Counted from the stretch's first letter, positions 1-6,671 are shown. The stretch is DNA of 17,211 bases from CAYRAV01 sp964422365 (GCA_964422365.1 CAYRAV010000070.1:1-17211); one strand, 5' to 3'. Notes: generated by a model from the sequence alone, not told the origin. Numbers and translations: made by a program.

Positions 1-153
1 AAGTGCATGTGACTGATTGCAGGCTAAGAGCACTTTGTACCATCATTTTTATATAACTGATGCCATCAATGAATCATTTGTTAGTCAACAGATATATTTT
101 TTGGTGAAAATGTATATGCTGGCAAATTATAATTGACATGGTTGAACGGTTAC
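1..153 (+). repeat. Decayed family-1 short repeat, right part only
   Basis: This stretch matches the right portion of the intact repeats at 9284-9470 and 14864-15051, with many substitutions. The shared order is a GCATGTG-like inner hairpin arm, a 'gatgcca' block, an 'ttttttggtga' block, 'ctggcaaattat', and finally a degraded terminal repeat ending ...GGTTAC at 148-153. The left part lies outside the window. The remnant lies directly upstream of pdxS, so it may contribute sequence to that promoter; a TTGACA occurs at 133-138 inside it. No protein is encoded here: the minus-strand open frame over this stretch resembles open frames over the other copies only because the DNA is similar. Confidence 0.6.
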
Positions 154-157
154 TAAT

Positions 158-171
158 TTGTAACGTTACAA
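158..171. promoter_or_regulatory. 14-bp perfect palindrome upstream of pdxS
   Basis: TTGTAACGTTACAA is a perfect inverted repeat centred on CG. It overlaps a TACAAT (167-172) that could serve as a -10 box. The nearest -35-like hexamers are TTGACA (133-138) and TTGAAC (142-147), and neither has ideal spacing. The shape is that of a dimeric repressor operator, similar in layout to LacI- or GntR-type sites. It does not resemble the direct-repeat sites I recall for the PLP regulator PdxR. Which protein binds, if any, is unknown. Confidence 0.35.
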
Positions 172-230
172 TATAAAATATAAATTTAGAAAAGAAAGGG
201 TAAAAGAAAAAAAGAAGAAAGGAAAAATAT

Positions 231-298
231 GCAAGCACACATCTTTTATCCTTTGTGTTTGCGCCTATCAAATAAAAGCGAGCTTATGCTTGATAGGC
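231..298 (+). promoter_or_regulatory. Two tandem hairpins in the pdxS leader
   Basis: The first hairpin pairs GCAAGCACA (231-239) with TGTGTTTGC (254-262), with one G-U pair. The second pairs GCCTATCAA (263-271) with TTGATAGGC (290-298), a perfect 9-bp stem whose loop can pair further. The second stem ends 12 nt before the chosen pdxS ATG at 311, where no good ribosome binding site is visible. By contrast, a strong site (GAAAGGA) precedes an ATG at 229 in another frame. The arrangement looks like a leader that could control translation, but no known riboswitch class was recognised. Confidence 0.35.
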
Positions 299-310
299 TT
301 GGTACAAATT

Positions 311-1186
311 ATGGAAAGCAGTCGCTATGGCTTAAACAAAGAATTAGCACAGATGTTAAAAGGCGGAGTAATTATGGATGTTACCACTCCGAAACAGGCG
401 AAAATTGCAGAAGAAGCAGGAGCCTGTGCAGTTATGGCATTAGAGAGGATACCAGCAGATATCAGGGCTGCTGGCGGAGTATCCCGCATGAGTGATCCGA
501 AAATGATTAAAGGAATTCAAGAGGCAGTATCTATTCCTGTTATGGCGAAAGTTCGTATTGGACATTTTGCAGAAGCACAGATTTTAGAGGCAATTGAAAT
601 TGACTACATAGATGAGAGTGAAGTATTGTCTCCAGCAGATGATGTCTATCATATTGATAAAAGACAATTTAATGTACCATTTGTATGTGGTGCCAAAGAT
701 TTGGGGGAGGCGCTTAGAAGAATTGAAGAAGGTGCTTCCATGATTCGGACAAAAGGAGAGCCGGGAACAGGAGATGTTGTACAGGCAGTACGGCACATGA
801 GAATGATGAATGCAGAGATTCATAGAATAGCATCTATGAGGGAAGACGAATTATATAATGCAGCAAAAGAATTGCAAGTGTCTTATGAGTTGGTGCAATA
901 TGTCCATGTTAATGGAAAACTGCCAGTTGTAAACTTTGCAGCCGGAGGTGTAGCCACTCCCGCAGATGCAGCACTTATGATGCAGTTAGGAGCAGAAGGA
1001 GTTTTTGTAGGATCAGGAATATTTAAATCTGGAGATCCTAAAAAACGTGCACAGGCAATTGTAAAAGCGGTTACAAACTTTGATGATGCAAAAATGCTGG
1101 CAGAACTTTCTGAGGATTTGGGGGAAGCTATGGTTGGTATTAATGAGCAGGAAATTCAGTTGTTAATGGCAGAAAGAGGAAAATAA
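311..1186 (+). CDS. pdxS: Pyridoxal 5'-phosphate synthase, lyase subunit PdxS
   Basis: PdxS is the synthase half of the DXP-independent vitamin B6 pathway. It makes PLP from ribose 5-phosphate, glyceraldehyde 3-phosphate and ammonia supplied by PdxT, in a cytosolic 12+12 complex. The protein is 291 residues, close to the family's roughly 290-295. Visible landmarks are KGGVIMDV (Asp23), ALERIPADIRAAGG, MAKVRIGH with the Schiff-base lysine at about 80, DYIDESEVL, RTKGEPGTG, and the phosphate-binding NFAAGGVATPADAA and GVFVGSGIFKS. The reading frame is open upstream and an in-frame TTG occurs at 290. ATG 311 was chosen because homologues begin with a short stretch before 'LNKxLAQMLKGG'. The ribosome binding site for this start is poor, so the start is less certain than the product. 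The stop abuts the pdxT start. Confidence 0.96.
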   Translation: MESSRYGLNKELAQMLKGGVIMDVTTPKQAKIAEEAGACAVMALERIPADIRAAGGVSRMSDPKMIKGIQEAVSIPVMAKVRIGHFAEAQILEAIEIDYIDESEVLSPADDVYHIDKRQFNVPFVCGAKDLGEALRRIEEGASMIRTKGEPGTGDVVQAVRHMRMMNAEIHRIASMREDELYNAAKELQVSYELVQYVHVNGKLPVVNFAAGGVATPADAALMMQLGAEGVFVGSGIFKSGDPKKRAQAIVKAVTNFDDAKMLAELSEDLGEAMVGINEQEIQLLMAERGK

Positions 1187-1789
1187 ATGAAGATAGGAGT
1201 TTTAGCAGTACAAGGTGCTTTTATTGAACATGAAAAAATGCTGGAAACATTAGGAGTAGAAACTTTTGAAATCAGGCAGAAGGCAGATTTGCACCAAAAT
1301 TATGATGGTATTATTTTACCTGGCGGTGAAAGCACTGTTATGGGAAAACTGTTAAGGGAGTTAGACTTATTTGATACATTACAACAGCAGATAAAAAATG
1401 GACTGCCTGTTTTTGGAACCTGCGCAGGGTTAATATTGCTAGCAGGGAAATTAACAAATGATGATAAACTGTATTTTGGAACACTTCCAGTTTCTGTAAA
1501 ACGAAATGCATATGGAAGGCAATTAGGAAGTTTTTATGAAAATATGGAAGTGAAAGGAATTGGGAAAATACCAATGACTTTTATTAGAGCACCATATATC
1601 GAAGAAGCTGGAGATTGTGTAGAGGTCTTATCTATAGTGGATGGAAAAATTGCAGCAGTAAGATATAAAAATCAGTTAGGTGTATCATTCCATCCAGAGT
1701 TAACGAATGATACAAGAATGCATGCATATTTTTTGGAAATGGTGGAGAAAGTACAGTTGAACCAGAAACATGCAATAAAAACAGCATAA
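1187..1789 (+). CDS. pdxT: Pyridoxal 5'-phosphate synthase, glutaminase subunit PdxT
   Basis: PdxT hydrolyses glutamine and channels the ammonia to PdxS. The 200-residue protein has the class-I glutamine amidotransferase triad: nucleophile Cys79 in FGTCAGL, and His169 and Glu171 in FHPEL. The glycine-rich PGGEST and FIRAPYI segments typical of PdxT are present, as is the N-terminal GVLAVQGAFIEH. The ATG follows the pdxS stop with no gap, behind AGAGGA within the end of pdxS, so the two are one operon and probably translationally coupled. A rho-independent terminator follows. Length and motifs are normal. Confidence 0.97.
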   Translation: MKIGVLAVQGAFIEHEKMLETLGVETFEIRQKADLHQNYDGIILPGGESTVMGKLLRELDLFDTLQQQIKNGLPVFGTCAGLILLAGKLTNDDKLYFGTLPVSVKRNAYGRQLGSFYENMEVKGIGKIPMTFIRAPYIEEAGDCVEVLSIVDGKIAAVRYKNQLGVSFHPELTNDTRMHAYFLEMVEKVQLNQKHAIKTA

Positions 1790-1845
1790 AATATAAAACA
1801 ATAACATATAATATAAATGTACAACCACATAATAATATAATAATA

Positions 1846-1881
1846 AAAGAAAGCGGCTGGTGATATCACCAGTCTTTCTTT
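1846..1881 (+). terminator. Rho-independent terminator of pdxST
   Basis: AAAGAAAG pairs with CTTTCTTT around an inner perfect stem CTGGTGAT/ATCACCAG, interrupted by a small bulge (CGG against T). The T-rich arm serves as the tail. It lies 57 bases after the pdxT stop. Confidence 0.8.
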
Positions 1882-1889
1882 GTATGTTT

Positions 1890-1985
1890 GTAACAGTCAT
1901 TTCTATAAGGCAGATGCCTGCCATAGATATTTTGGTACTGAAACAGTAAATTTTCAAACATGCTCTGGCAAAATATGCAGGTTGG
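1890..1985 (+). repeat. Internally deleted family-1 repeat remnant
   Basis: It begins GTAACAGT like the intact left terminus, then jumps to the middle of the element: TTTCTATAAGGCAGATGCC here against TTTCTATAGGGCGGATGCC in the 9284 copy. It continues through blocks matching 'aaactataaatttt' and 'cattctgggaaattatg'. The inner hairpin is missing and the right terminus is not recognisable. It lies directly behind the pdxST terminator. Confidence 0.45.
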
Positions 1986-2136
1986 CAAATTCTAAAAAGC
2001 ATGAACGGATTTCCGATTCTTTATGTATAAAAAAGTCAGGCAATTGTGAAACTCTATTTATTTTGTGAATAGTTGTGGAAATTGTCATTGGAGCACAAGG
2101 TACAGCTGCACTATCTGATACTGGGAGTGGTACATA

Positions 2137-2295
2137 ATGTGTGAAAAGGCACATAAATATCAGCAGGATCAGAGGTATCTTGCTTATGGTATGTTAATTT
2201 GCACAAAAAAATCAGGATATTTAGAGTTTCGTCATTGCCTATATAAAAAAGTAGAACAAGAATTGTATAATAAAACAAAAAATGGACAAACTTAA
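2137..2295 (+). CDS. Possible small protein of 52 residues, unknown function
   Basis: The open frame starts at ATG 2137 behind GGGAG (2123-2127, 9-nt spacing) and runs 52 codons to TAA. It begins MCEKAHKYQQDQRY and ends KKVEQELYNKTKNGQT. It is charged, Tyr- and Lys-rich, has three cysteines (residues 2, 22 and 34), and shows no signal peptide or membrane segment. I do not recognise it. The good ribosome binding site and position in an otherwise empty gap favour a gene. Its short length, the absence of a clear promoter and the neighbouring repeat remnant argue for a chance frame. Homologues conserved as protein would decide. Confidence 0.25.
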   Translation: MCEKAHKYQQDQRYLAYGMLICTKKSGYLEFRHCLYKKVEQELYNKTKNGQT

Positions 2296-2466
2296 ATTGT
2301 AAGAAATATATTTTTTACAGGTTACCCTCTCAATTTTTATAGCTTTTTGTGAAAAGTAATTAAAAATCAATAAAAAAAACGTAAAATTTGAAACTTTATT
2401 ATGGATTCATTACAAGAAGAGATGGATAAATTTTGCTATTTTGGCAGTTCTATGGCATTTTGAATA
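2296..2466. other. AT-rich intergenic stretch, nothing recognised
   Basis: This is the stretch between the small open frame and the pyk promoter. It is very AT-rich with several A and T runs. No open frame, clear promoter or hairpin was found in it. Confidence 0.5.
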
Positions 2467-2519
2467 TTTTTCGTAAAAAAAAAGGAAAAATGTTGAAAAA
2501 AATGTGCATTTACGAAAAA
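2467..2519. promoter_or_regulatory. 11-bp inverted repeat overlapping the pyk -35 region
   Basis: TTTTTCGTAAA (2467-2477) and TTTACGAAAAA (2509-2519) are perfect inverted copies separated by 31 bp. The right copy begins exactly at the proposed -35 hexamer of pyk. The centre-to-centre distance is 42 bp, about four helical turns, which would put both on the same face of the DNA. This could be a pair of half-sites for a regulator of pyruvate kinase. AT-richness of the region weakens the case somewhat, but both copies share the CG step. Confidence 0.35.
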
Positions 2520-2537
2520 CAAAATTTATTATATAAT
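2509..2537 (+). promoter_or_regulatory. Probable sigma-A promoter of pyk
   Basis: TTTACG (-35, 2509-2514) and a perfect TATAAT (-10, 2532-2537) are separated by 17 bp. They lie about 80 bp upstream of the pyk start on an A/T-rich background. Transcription would start near 2544. Confidence 0.65.
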
Positions 2538-2618
2538 GATTAAAGCTATTCGCGATTTGTAGTTTAAGCAGCAATGCTGTAATTGTTAAATCTTAAATTT
2601 AAGGAAGGAATTAAAACA

Positions 2619-4064
2619 ATGAAAAAGACAAAAATTATATGTACAATGGGACCAAAAGTTGAGGATGATGGAATTATCAGAGAGATGATGTTAAAAGGAA
2701 TGAACTGTTCTAGACATAATTTCTCACATGGTGATTTTGAAGAACATAAAGGTCGTATTGACAGAATTAAAAGGGTTCGTAAAGAATTAGGAAAAAGTGT
2801 AGCTATTCTTCTTGATACAAAGGGACCAGAAATCCGTTTGAAAACTTTCGAAAATGAAGCAGTTGAGTTAGAAAAAGGACAGAAGTTTACTTTAAAACAA
2901 GGTGATGAAGCAGGAACAAAAGATTTCGTAGCAGTTACATACGATAATCTTTCTAAAGACGTTAAGGTCGGAGATACAATTCTAATTGATGATGGTAAGA
3001 TTGGTTTGAATGTAGATGAAATCAACGGAACAGATGTTGTATGTACTGTAAAAAATGGTGGAAGAATAAGTGATCGTAAGAGTATTAACATTCCTGGTGT
3101 TTCTATTAAAATGGAATACTTAAGTGAAAAAGACAAGGCGGATATTATTTTTGGTATTTCTCAAGATATCGATTTTATTGCAGCTTCATTTGTAAGAACA
3201 GCACAGGATGTTTTGGATATTCGTCAGGTATTAAAAGAAAATAATGGTGAAGGCATCAAAATAATTTCTAAGATTGAAAATATGGAAGGTATCGAAAACT
3301 TAGATAGTATCTTAGAAGTAACAGATGGTATTATGGTTGCCAGAGGTGATTTGGGTGTAGAAATTCCTTATGATTTATTGCCAGGATATCAGAAAAAGAT
3401 GATTGAAAAATGTTACCGCAAAGGTAAATTAGTTGTTACAGCTACCCAGATGTTAGAATCTATGACAAAGAATCCTCGTCCTACAAGAGCAGAAGTATCT
3501 GATGTTGCCAATGCAATTTATGATAATACATGTTGTATTATGTTATCAGGAGAAACAGCAGCTGGAGATTATCCAACAGTCGTAGTAGATACAATGGCTA
3601 CAATCGCAAGAAGTACGGAAGAATCAATTGATTATAAAAAATGGTATCATGAACATGAATTAGATTTAGGAAATGATGTTCCTAATGCTATTGCAAAAGC
3701 AGCTTGTAGTGCGGCTCACAGCTTAGATGCAAAGGCAATTGTTGTGCTTACAAAGAGTGGAAAGACAGCGGAACTGATTTCGGCTTATCGTCCATCATGC
3801 CCAATTATTGCAGCAGTTGTAGATGAAAGAGGTATGAGACAGTTAAATTTAGCATGGAATGTAAAATCAATCAAAGCAGAAGCACAGAATTCAGCAGACG
3901 TATTGTTTGATTATGCAATTGAAGAAGCAGTAAAATCTGCAAGATTACAGGCTGGTGATACTATTATTTCTGTTGCTGGAAGTTCATATAGCGAAGCTGC
4001 ACCAGCTAACATGATGAGAATCTCGACTTTAACAAAAGAGGATATTGATAAATATTCTAAATAA
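2619..4064 (+). CDS. pyk: Pyruvate kinase
   Basis: This enzyme catalyses the last step of glycolysis, phosphoenolpyruvate + ADP to pyruvate + ATP, in the cytosol. The 481-residue protein has the usual order. It starts with KTKIICTMGP and GMNCSRHNFSHG (substrate-binding Arg/Asn/Ser). The inserted B domain follows after LLDTKGPEIR. The active-site block IISKIENMEGIENLDSIL comes next (catalytic Lys), then MVARGDLGVEI and TATQMLESMTKNPRPTRAEVSDVANA. The C-terminal regulatory domain ends the protein. It is the short form, without the PEP-utiliser extension found in Bacillus-type enzymes. ATG 2619 was chosen over an upstream TTG at 2583 because AAGGAAGGA lies just before it and the family begins M-K-K-T-K-I. 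A terminator follows, so the gene is probably monocistronic. Confidence 0.97.
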   Translation: MKKTKIICTMGPKVEDDGIIREMMLKGMNCSRHNFSHGDFEEHKGRIDRIKRVRKELGKSVAILLDTKGPEIRLKTFENEAVELEKGQKFTLKQGDEAGTKDFVAVTYDNLSKDVKVGDTILIDDGKIGLNVDEINGTDVVCTVKNGGRISDRKSINIPGVSIKMEYLSEKDKADIIFGISQDIDFIAASFVRTAQDVLDIRQVLKENNGEGIKIISKIENMEGIENLDSILEVTDGIMVARGDLGVEIPYDLLPGYQKKMIEKCYRKGKLVVTATQMLESMTKNPRPTRAEVSDVANAIYDNTCCIMLSGETAAGDYPTVVVDTMATIARSTEESIDYKKWYHEHELDLGNDVPNAIAKAACSAAHSLDAKAIVVLTKSGKTAELISAYRPSCPIIAAVVDERGMRQLNLAWNVKSIKAEAQNSADVLFDYAIEEAVKSARLQAGDTIISVAGSSYSEAAPANMMRISTLTKEDIDKYSK

Positions 4065-4105
4065 TAATCTGAAATGAAATTCACTATAATCATAAACAAA
4101 TAAAT

Positions 4106-4143
4106 AAGTGGTTTGCGGCGGATGCTGCTTACCACTTGTTTCA
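4106..4143 (+). terminator. Rho-independent terminator of pyk
   Basis: AAGTGGT (4106-4112) pairs with ACCACTT (4131-4137). An inner GCGGC/GCTGC stem includes one G-U pair and closes a short loop. A T-rich tail (GTTTCATGTT) follows. Confidence 0.7.
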
Positions 4144-4199
4144 TGTTATGTAGCGGTTTGGAAGGCAGCTTACATATAGCAGGAAAGGAGTAAATCGTT

Positions 4200-5795
4200 G
4201 TGTCAGATTTAGATTTGAATAAGGAAATAGAAAAAAGAAGAACATTTGCTATTATATCCCATCCTGATGCGGGAAAAACTACATTAACAGAGAAATTTCT
4301 ACTTTATGGCGGCGCAATTAATCTTGCTGGTTCCGTGAAGGGAAGAAAAGCCTCAAAGCATGCAGTTTCTGACTGGATGGAAATAGAAAAAGAAAGAGGA
4401 ATTTCTGTAACATCTTCTGTATTGCAGTTTAATTATGATGGATACTGCATTAATATTCTGGATACACCAGGACATCAGGATTTCTCAGAAGACACATATC
4501 GTACTTTAATGGCAGCAGATTCTGCAGTCATGGTGATTGATGGTTCAAAGGGAGTGGAGGCACAGACAATTAAGTTGTTCAAGGTTTGTGTTATGAGAGG
4601 AATCCCTATTTTTACTTTTATTAACAAGATGGACAGAGAAGCAAATGATCCCTTTGATTTAATTGATGAAATTGAGAATGTGTTGGGAATTCGTACATGT
4701 CCTGTTAACTGGCCGATTGGTTCAGGAAAGAATTTTAAAGGTGTTTATGACAGGCAGACAAAGACAATTGCCCGTTTTACTGCTGCAAACAATGGACAAA
4801 AAGAAGTAGAAACAGTAGAAGTATCCCTCGGTGATGAAAGTGTAGACGAATTAATAGGGAAAGTGAATCATGATATTTTATTAGAAGAGATAGAATTGTT
4901 AGATGGAGCAAGTGATGAATTAGATATGGAACGTGTTAGTAAAGGAAAATTATCACCTGTATTTTTTGGCTCTGCTCTTACAAATTTTGGTGTGGAAACG
5001 TTTTTAAAGCATTTTCTTGCAATGACAAGTTCACCTCTTCCAAGAAAGTCAAAGGAAGGGGAAATCAGCCCATTTTCAGAGGATTTTTCTGCATTTGTAT
5101 TTAAGATACAAGCAAATATGAACAAGGCACATAGGGATAGAATTGCATTTATGAGAATATGTTCAGGGAAATTTGAGGCAGGTATGGAAGTATATCATAC
5201 ACAAGGAGGAAAGAAAATCAGATTGTCCCAGCCACAGCAAATGATGGCACAGGAGAGAAAGCATGTAGAGGAAGCGTATGCAGGAGATATTATAGGAGTA
5301 TTTGACCCGGGAATTTTTTCAATCGGAGATACTATTTGTCAAACTGGAAGGAAATTTGAATATGAAGGAATTCCAACTTTTGCACCAGAACATTTTGCCA
5401 AAGTGCGTCAGGTTGATACCATGAAAAGAAAACAATTTATAAAGGGAATTGAACAGATTGCACAGGAAGGTGCGATACAGATTTTTCAGGAATTTAATAC
5501 AGGTATGGAGGAGATTATTGTAGGAGTAGTAGGTGTTCTTCAATTTGATGTATTAAAATACCGGTTGGAAAATGAATATAATGTAGAAATTCGCTTAGAA
5601 TCATTGCCATATGAGCATATTAGATGGATAGAAAATAAAGATGTGGATGTGTCTGCACTAAGCGTGACATCGGATACAAAGAAAATCAAGGATTTAAAAG
5701 AAAATCCACTTCTTATTTTTATTCATCCGTGGAGTATCAACACAGTATTAGAAAGAAATGATGGATTGCAGTTAAGTGAATTTGGTAGGAATTAA
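4200..5795 (+). CDS. prfC: Peptide chain release factor 3 (RF3)
   Basis: RF3 is a GTPase that recycles RF1/RF2 from the ribosome after stop-codon recognition. The 531-residue length is typical. GTPase motifs are the P-loop HPDAGKTT (residues 21-28), DTPGHQDFSEDTYRTL (G3) and NKMDREANDP (G4), followed by domain II and a C-terminal domain without the extra EF-G domains. EF-G, which shares the fold, is about 160 residues longer, and the 'SDWMEIEKERGISVTSSV' switch region is RF3-like. The start is GTG 4200, preceded by AGGAAAGGAG with 9-nt spacing. The gene converges with rpsT and shares its terminator. Confidence 0.95.
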   Translation: MSDLDLNKEIEKRRTFAIISHPDAGKTTLTEKFLLYGGAINLAGSVKGRKASKHAVSDWMEIEKERGISVTSSVLQFNYDGYCINILDTPGHQDFSEDTYRTLMAADSAVMVIDGSKGVEAQTIKLFKVCVMRGIPIFTFINKMDREANDPFDLIDEIENVLGIRTCPVNWPIGSGKNFKGVYDRQTKTIARFTAANNGQKEVETVEVSLGDESVDELIGKVNHDILLEEIELLDGASDELDMERVSKGKLSPVFFGSALTNFGVETFLKHFLAMTSSPLPRKSKEGEISPFSEDFSAFVFKIQANMNKAHRDRIAFMRICSGKFEAGMEVYHTQGGKKIRLSQPQQMMAQERKHVEEAYAGDIIGVFDPGIFSIGDTICQTGRKFEYEGIPTFAPEHFAKVRQVDTMKRKQFIKGIEQIAQEGAIQIFQEFNTGMEEIIVGVVGVLQFDVLKYRLENEYNVEIRLESLPYEHIRWIENKDVDVSALSVTSDTKKIKDLKENPLLIFIHPWSINTVLERNDGLQLSEFGRN

Positions 5796-5802
5796 GAAAA
5801 GG

Positions 5803-5839
5803 AAAAAAAAGAACGTCCACACCATGACGTTCTTTTTTT
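5803..5839. terminator. Bidirectional terminator between prfC and rpsT
   Basis: AAAAAAAGAACGTC pairs perfectly with GACGTTCTTTTTTT around an 8-nt loop (5818-5825). The structure gives a U-tract on both strands. It lies 8 bp after the prfC stop and about 46 bp beyond the rpsT stop, so it can end both convergent transcripts. Confidence 0.88.
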
Positions 5840-5885
5840 GCACAATATTGCAGCAGATAATATTGGCTGATAATATGTTTATAAA

Positions 5886-6149
5886 TTAAGCAAGTTTGTT
5901 TACTGCTAAAGTTAAACGGGAAATCTTTCTAGAAGATGTGCTTTTATGATAAACACCCTTACTGGTTGCTTTGCTTAACTGAATAGAAGCATTTTTTAAA
6001 GCAACTGTAGCAGCCTCTTTATCATTAGCAGCGATAGCAGCATCTACTTTTTTAATAGCAGTTTTTACTCTAGATTTGATAGCTTTGTTTCTTGCAGTTT
6101 TCTTTTCAATAACTTTGATTCTTTTTTTAGCAGATTTAATATTAGCCAA
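5886..6149 (-). CDS. rpsT: 30S ribosomal protein S20
   Basis: S20 is a primary 16S rRNA-binding protein of the small subunit, involved in early 30S assembly. The 87-residue product begins (M)ANIKSAKKRIKVIEKK. It is rich in Lys/Ala/Arg and predicted to be almost wholly helical, as usual. TTG at 6149 is chosen as the start. A GGAGGTG sequence (6162-6156) lies 6 nt upstream, and the next residues match the family's conserved 'ANIKSA' start. A second in-frame TTG at 6164 overlaps the ribosome binding site and is rejected. Its own consensus promoter lies upstream at 6279-6251. Confidence 0.95.
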   Translation of the reverse strand: MANIKSAKKRIKVIEKKTARNKAIKSRVKTAIKKVDAAIAANDKEAATVALKNASIQLSKATSKGVYHKSTSSRKISRLTLAVNKLA

Positions 6150-6205
6150 AATGTACACCTCCAAATTTTTTCATATATATTAGTTATTCACATAGTCTTT
6201 TGTTA

Positions 6206-6237
6206 TACATCAAATAAGACACGGATACTTTGATGTA
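6206..6237 (-). promoter_or_regulatory. Hairpin near the 5' end of the rpsT mRNA
   Basis: TACATCAAA (6206-6214) and TTTGATGTA (6229-6237) form a perfect 9-bp stem with a 14-nt loop. On the minus strand this starts only a few nucleotides after the expected transcription start and about 60 nt before the ribosome binding site. No U-tract follows, so it is not a terminator. It could stabilise the mRNA 5' end or be part of an autoregulatory S20 leader. No known leader family was identified. Confidence 0.45.
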
Positions 6238-6250
6238 AACATACTTCTAT

Positions 6251-6279
6251 ATTGTAGTATAAATACCTTTTTATGTCAA
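6251..6279 (-). promoter_or_regulatory. Sigma-A promoter of rpsT
   Basis: Read on the minus strand: TTGACA (6279-6274), a 17-bp spacer, TACAAT (6256-6251). Expected start of transcription is near 6244, giving a leader of about 95 nt before the TTG start of rpsT. Confidence 0.8.
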
Positions 6280-6307
6280 CAATTATTTCAAATAAATTGT
6301 AGTAATA

Positions 6308-6618
6308 GATACAGTTTGGCTGTGCCATTCTACCATATTTTTTGGTGGGAATCATATCGATTGCGGGAGGACTGGACAAAGTATGTCAGACTATACCCTG
6401 CTTTGTGTGTTATTTGCCACAAATTTAATTGATGCAGCCCGCTACAACCCATAAATTTGGAACAAATCTCCCCCAAATTGTGATGCACATCTTGTAACAA
6501 GCAATTTTCAAACACACGCTAGGTGTCTGTGCTATAGAAATAGCTGCACAATCTGCTCTTAGTGAGCAAGTGTCCTCATGCAGATTGCACAATTATCTCT
6601 ATATGGAGGAACAATTAA
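6308..6618 (-). repeat. Decayed family-1 repeat, interrupted by a family-2 segment
   Basis: The left end (6308-6325) matches the family-1 terminus GTAACAGTTCAGCCATGC at 12 of 18 positions and continues with CCATTC as in the intact copies read in reverse. The right end (6601-6618) likewise matches the opposite terminus at about 12 of 18. Between 6528 and 6600 the inner hairpin is clear: CTATAGAAA, GCACAATCTG, CTTAGTGAGCAAG and CAGATTGCACAATT. The middle part of the element is replaced by about 155 bp of family-2 sequence. The copy is in reverse orientation relative to 9284-9470. Confidence 0.55.
6363..6520 (-). repeat. Family-2 repeat segment nested in a family-1 copy
   Basis: Read on the minus strand from 6520, it begins AGCGTGTGTTTGAAAATT, then GCTTGTTACAAGATGTGCAT, then CACAATTTGGGGGAGATTTG. 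This nearly matches the first 50-odd bases of the repeat at 12031-12146. After that the two diverge, with scattered similarity, and the far terminus is not recognisable here; the boundary near 6363 is approximate. No credible protein is encoded. Confidence 0.5.
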
Positions 6619-6641
6619 AAATAGGTAATTTTTGCATAATG

Positions 6642-6671
6642 GCATAATTGAAGTAAAATCTGTTAATACTA
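6642..6671 (+). promoter_or_regulatory. Candidate sigma-G promoter of gpr
   Basis: GCATA (6642-6646), an 18-bp gap and AATACTA (6665-6671) match the forespore sigma-G pattern as I recall it (GHATR, 18 bp, CATWHTA), with one mismatch in the -10. The site lies about 50 bp upstream of the gpr start. Forespore expression is what is known for gpr in Bacillus. There is no competing good sigma-A promoter in this interval. Confidence 0.5.

Noticed and set aside
229..495. 88-codon plus-strand frame overlapping the start of pdxS as a gene
   Set aside because: It lies mostly over the strongly conserved pdxS sequence in another frame and looks like a shadow there. Only its start and ribosome binding site are of interest, and they are reported as a leader finding.
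2564..3136. 190-codon minus-strand frame over the start of pyk
   Set aside because: It is antisense to conserved pyruvate kinase sequence and covers the pyk ribosome binding site.
6330..6515. Minus-strand frame with CLLQDVHHNL, also seen at 12014-12274 on the plus strand
   Set aside because: The common peptide is the translation of the family-2 repeat. The frames diverge outside it and run through terminator arms.
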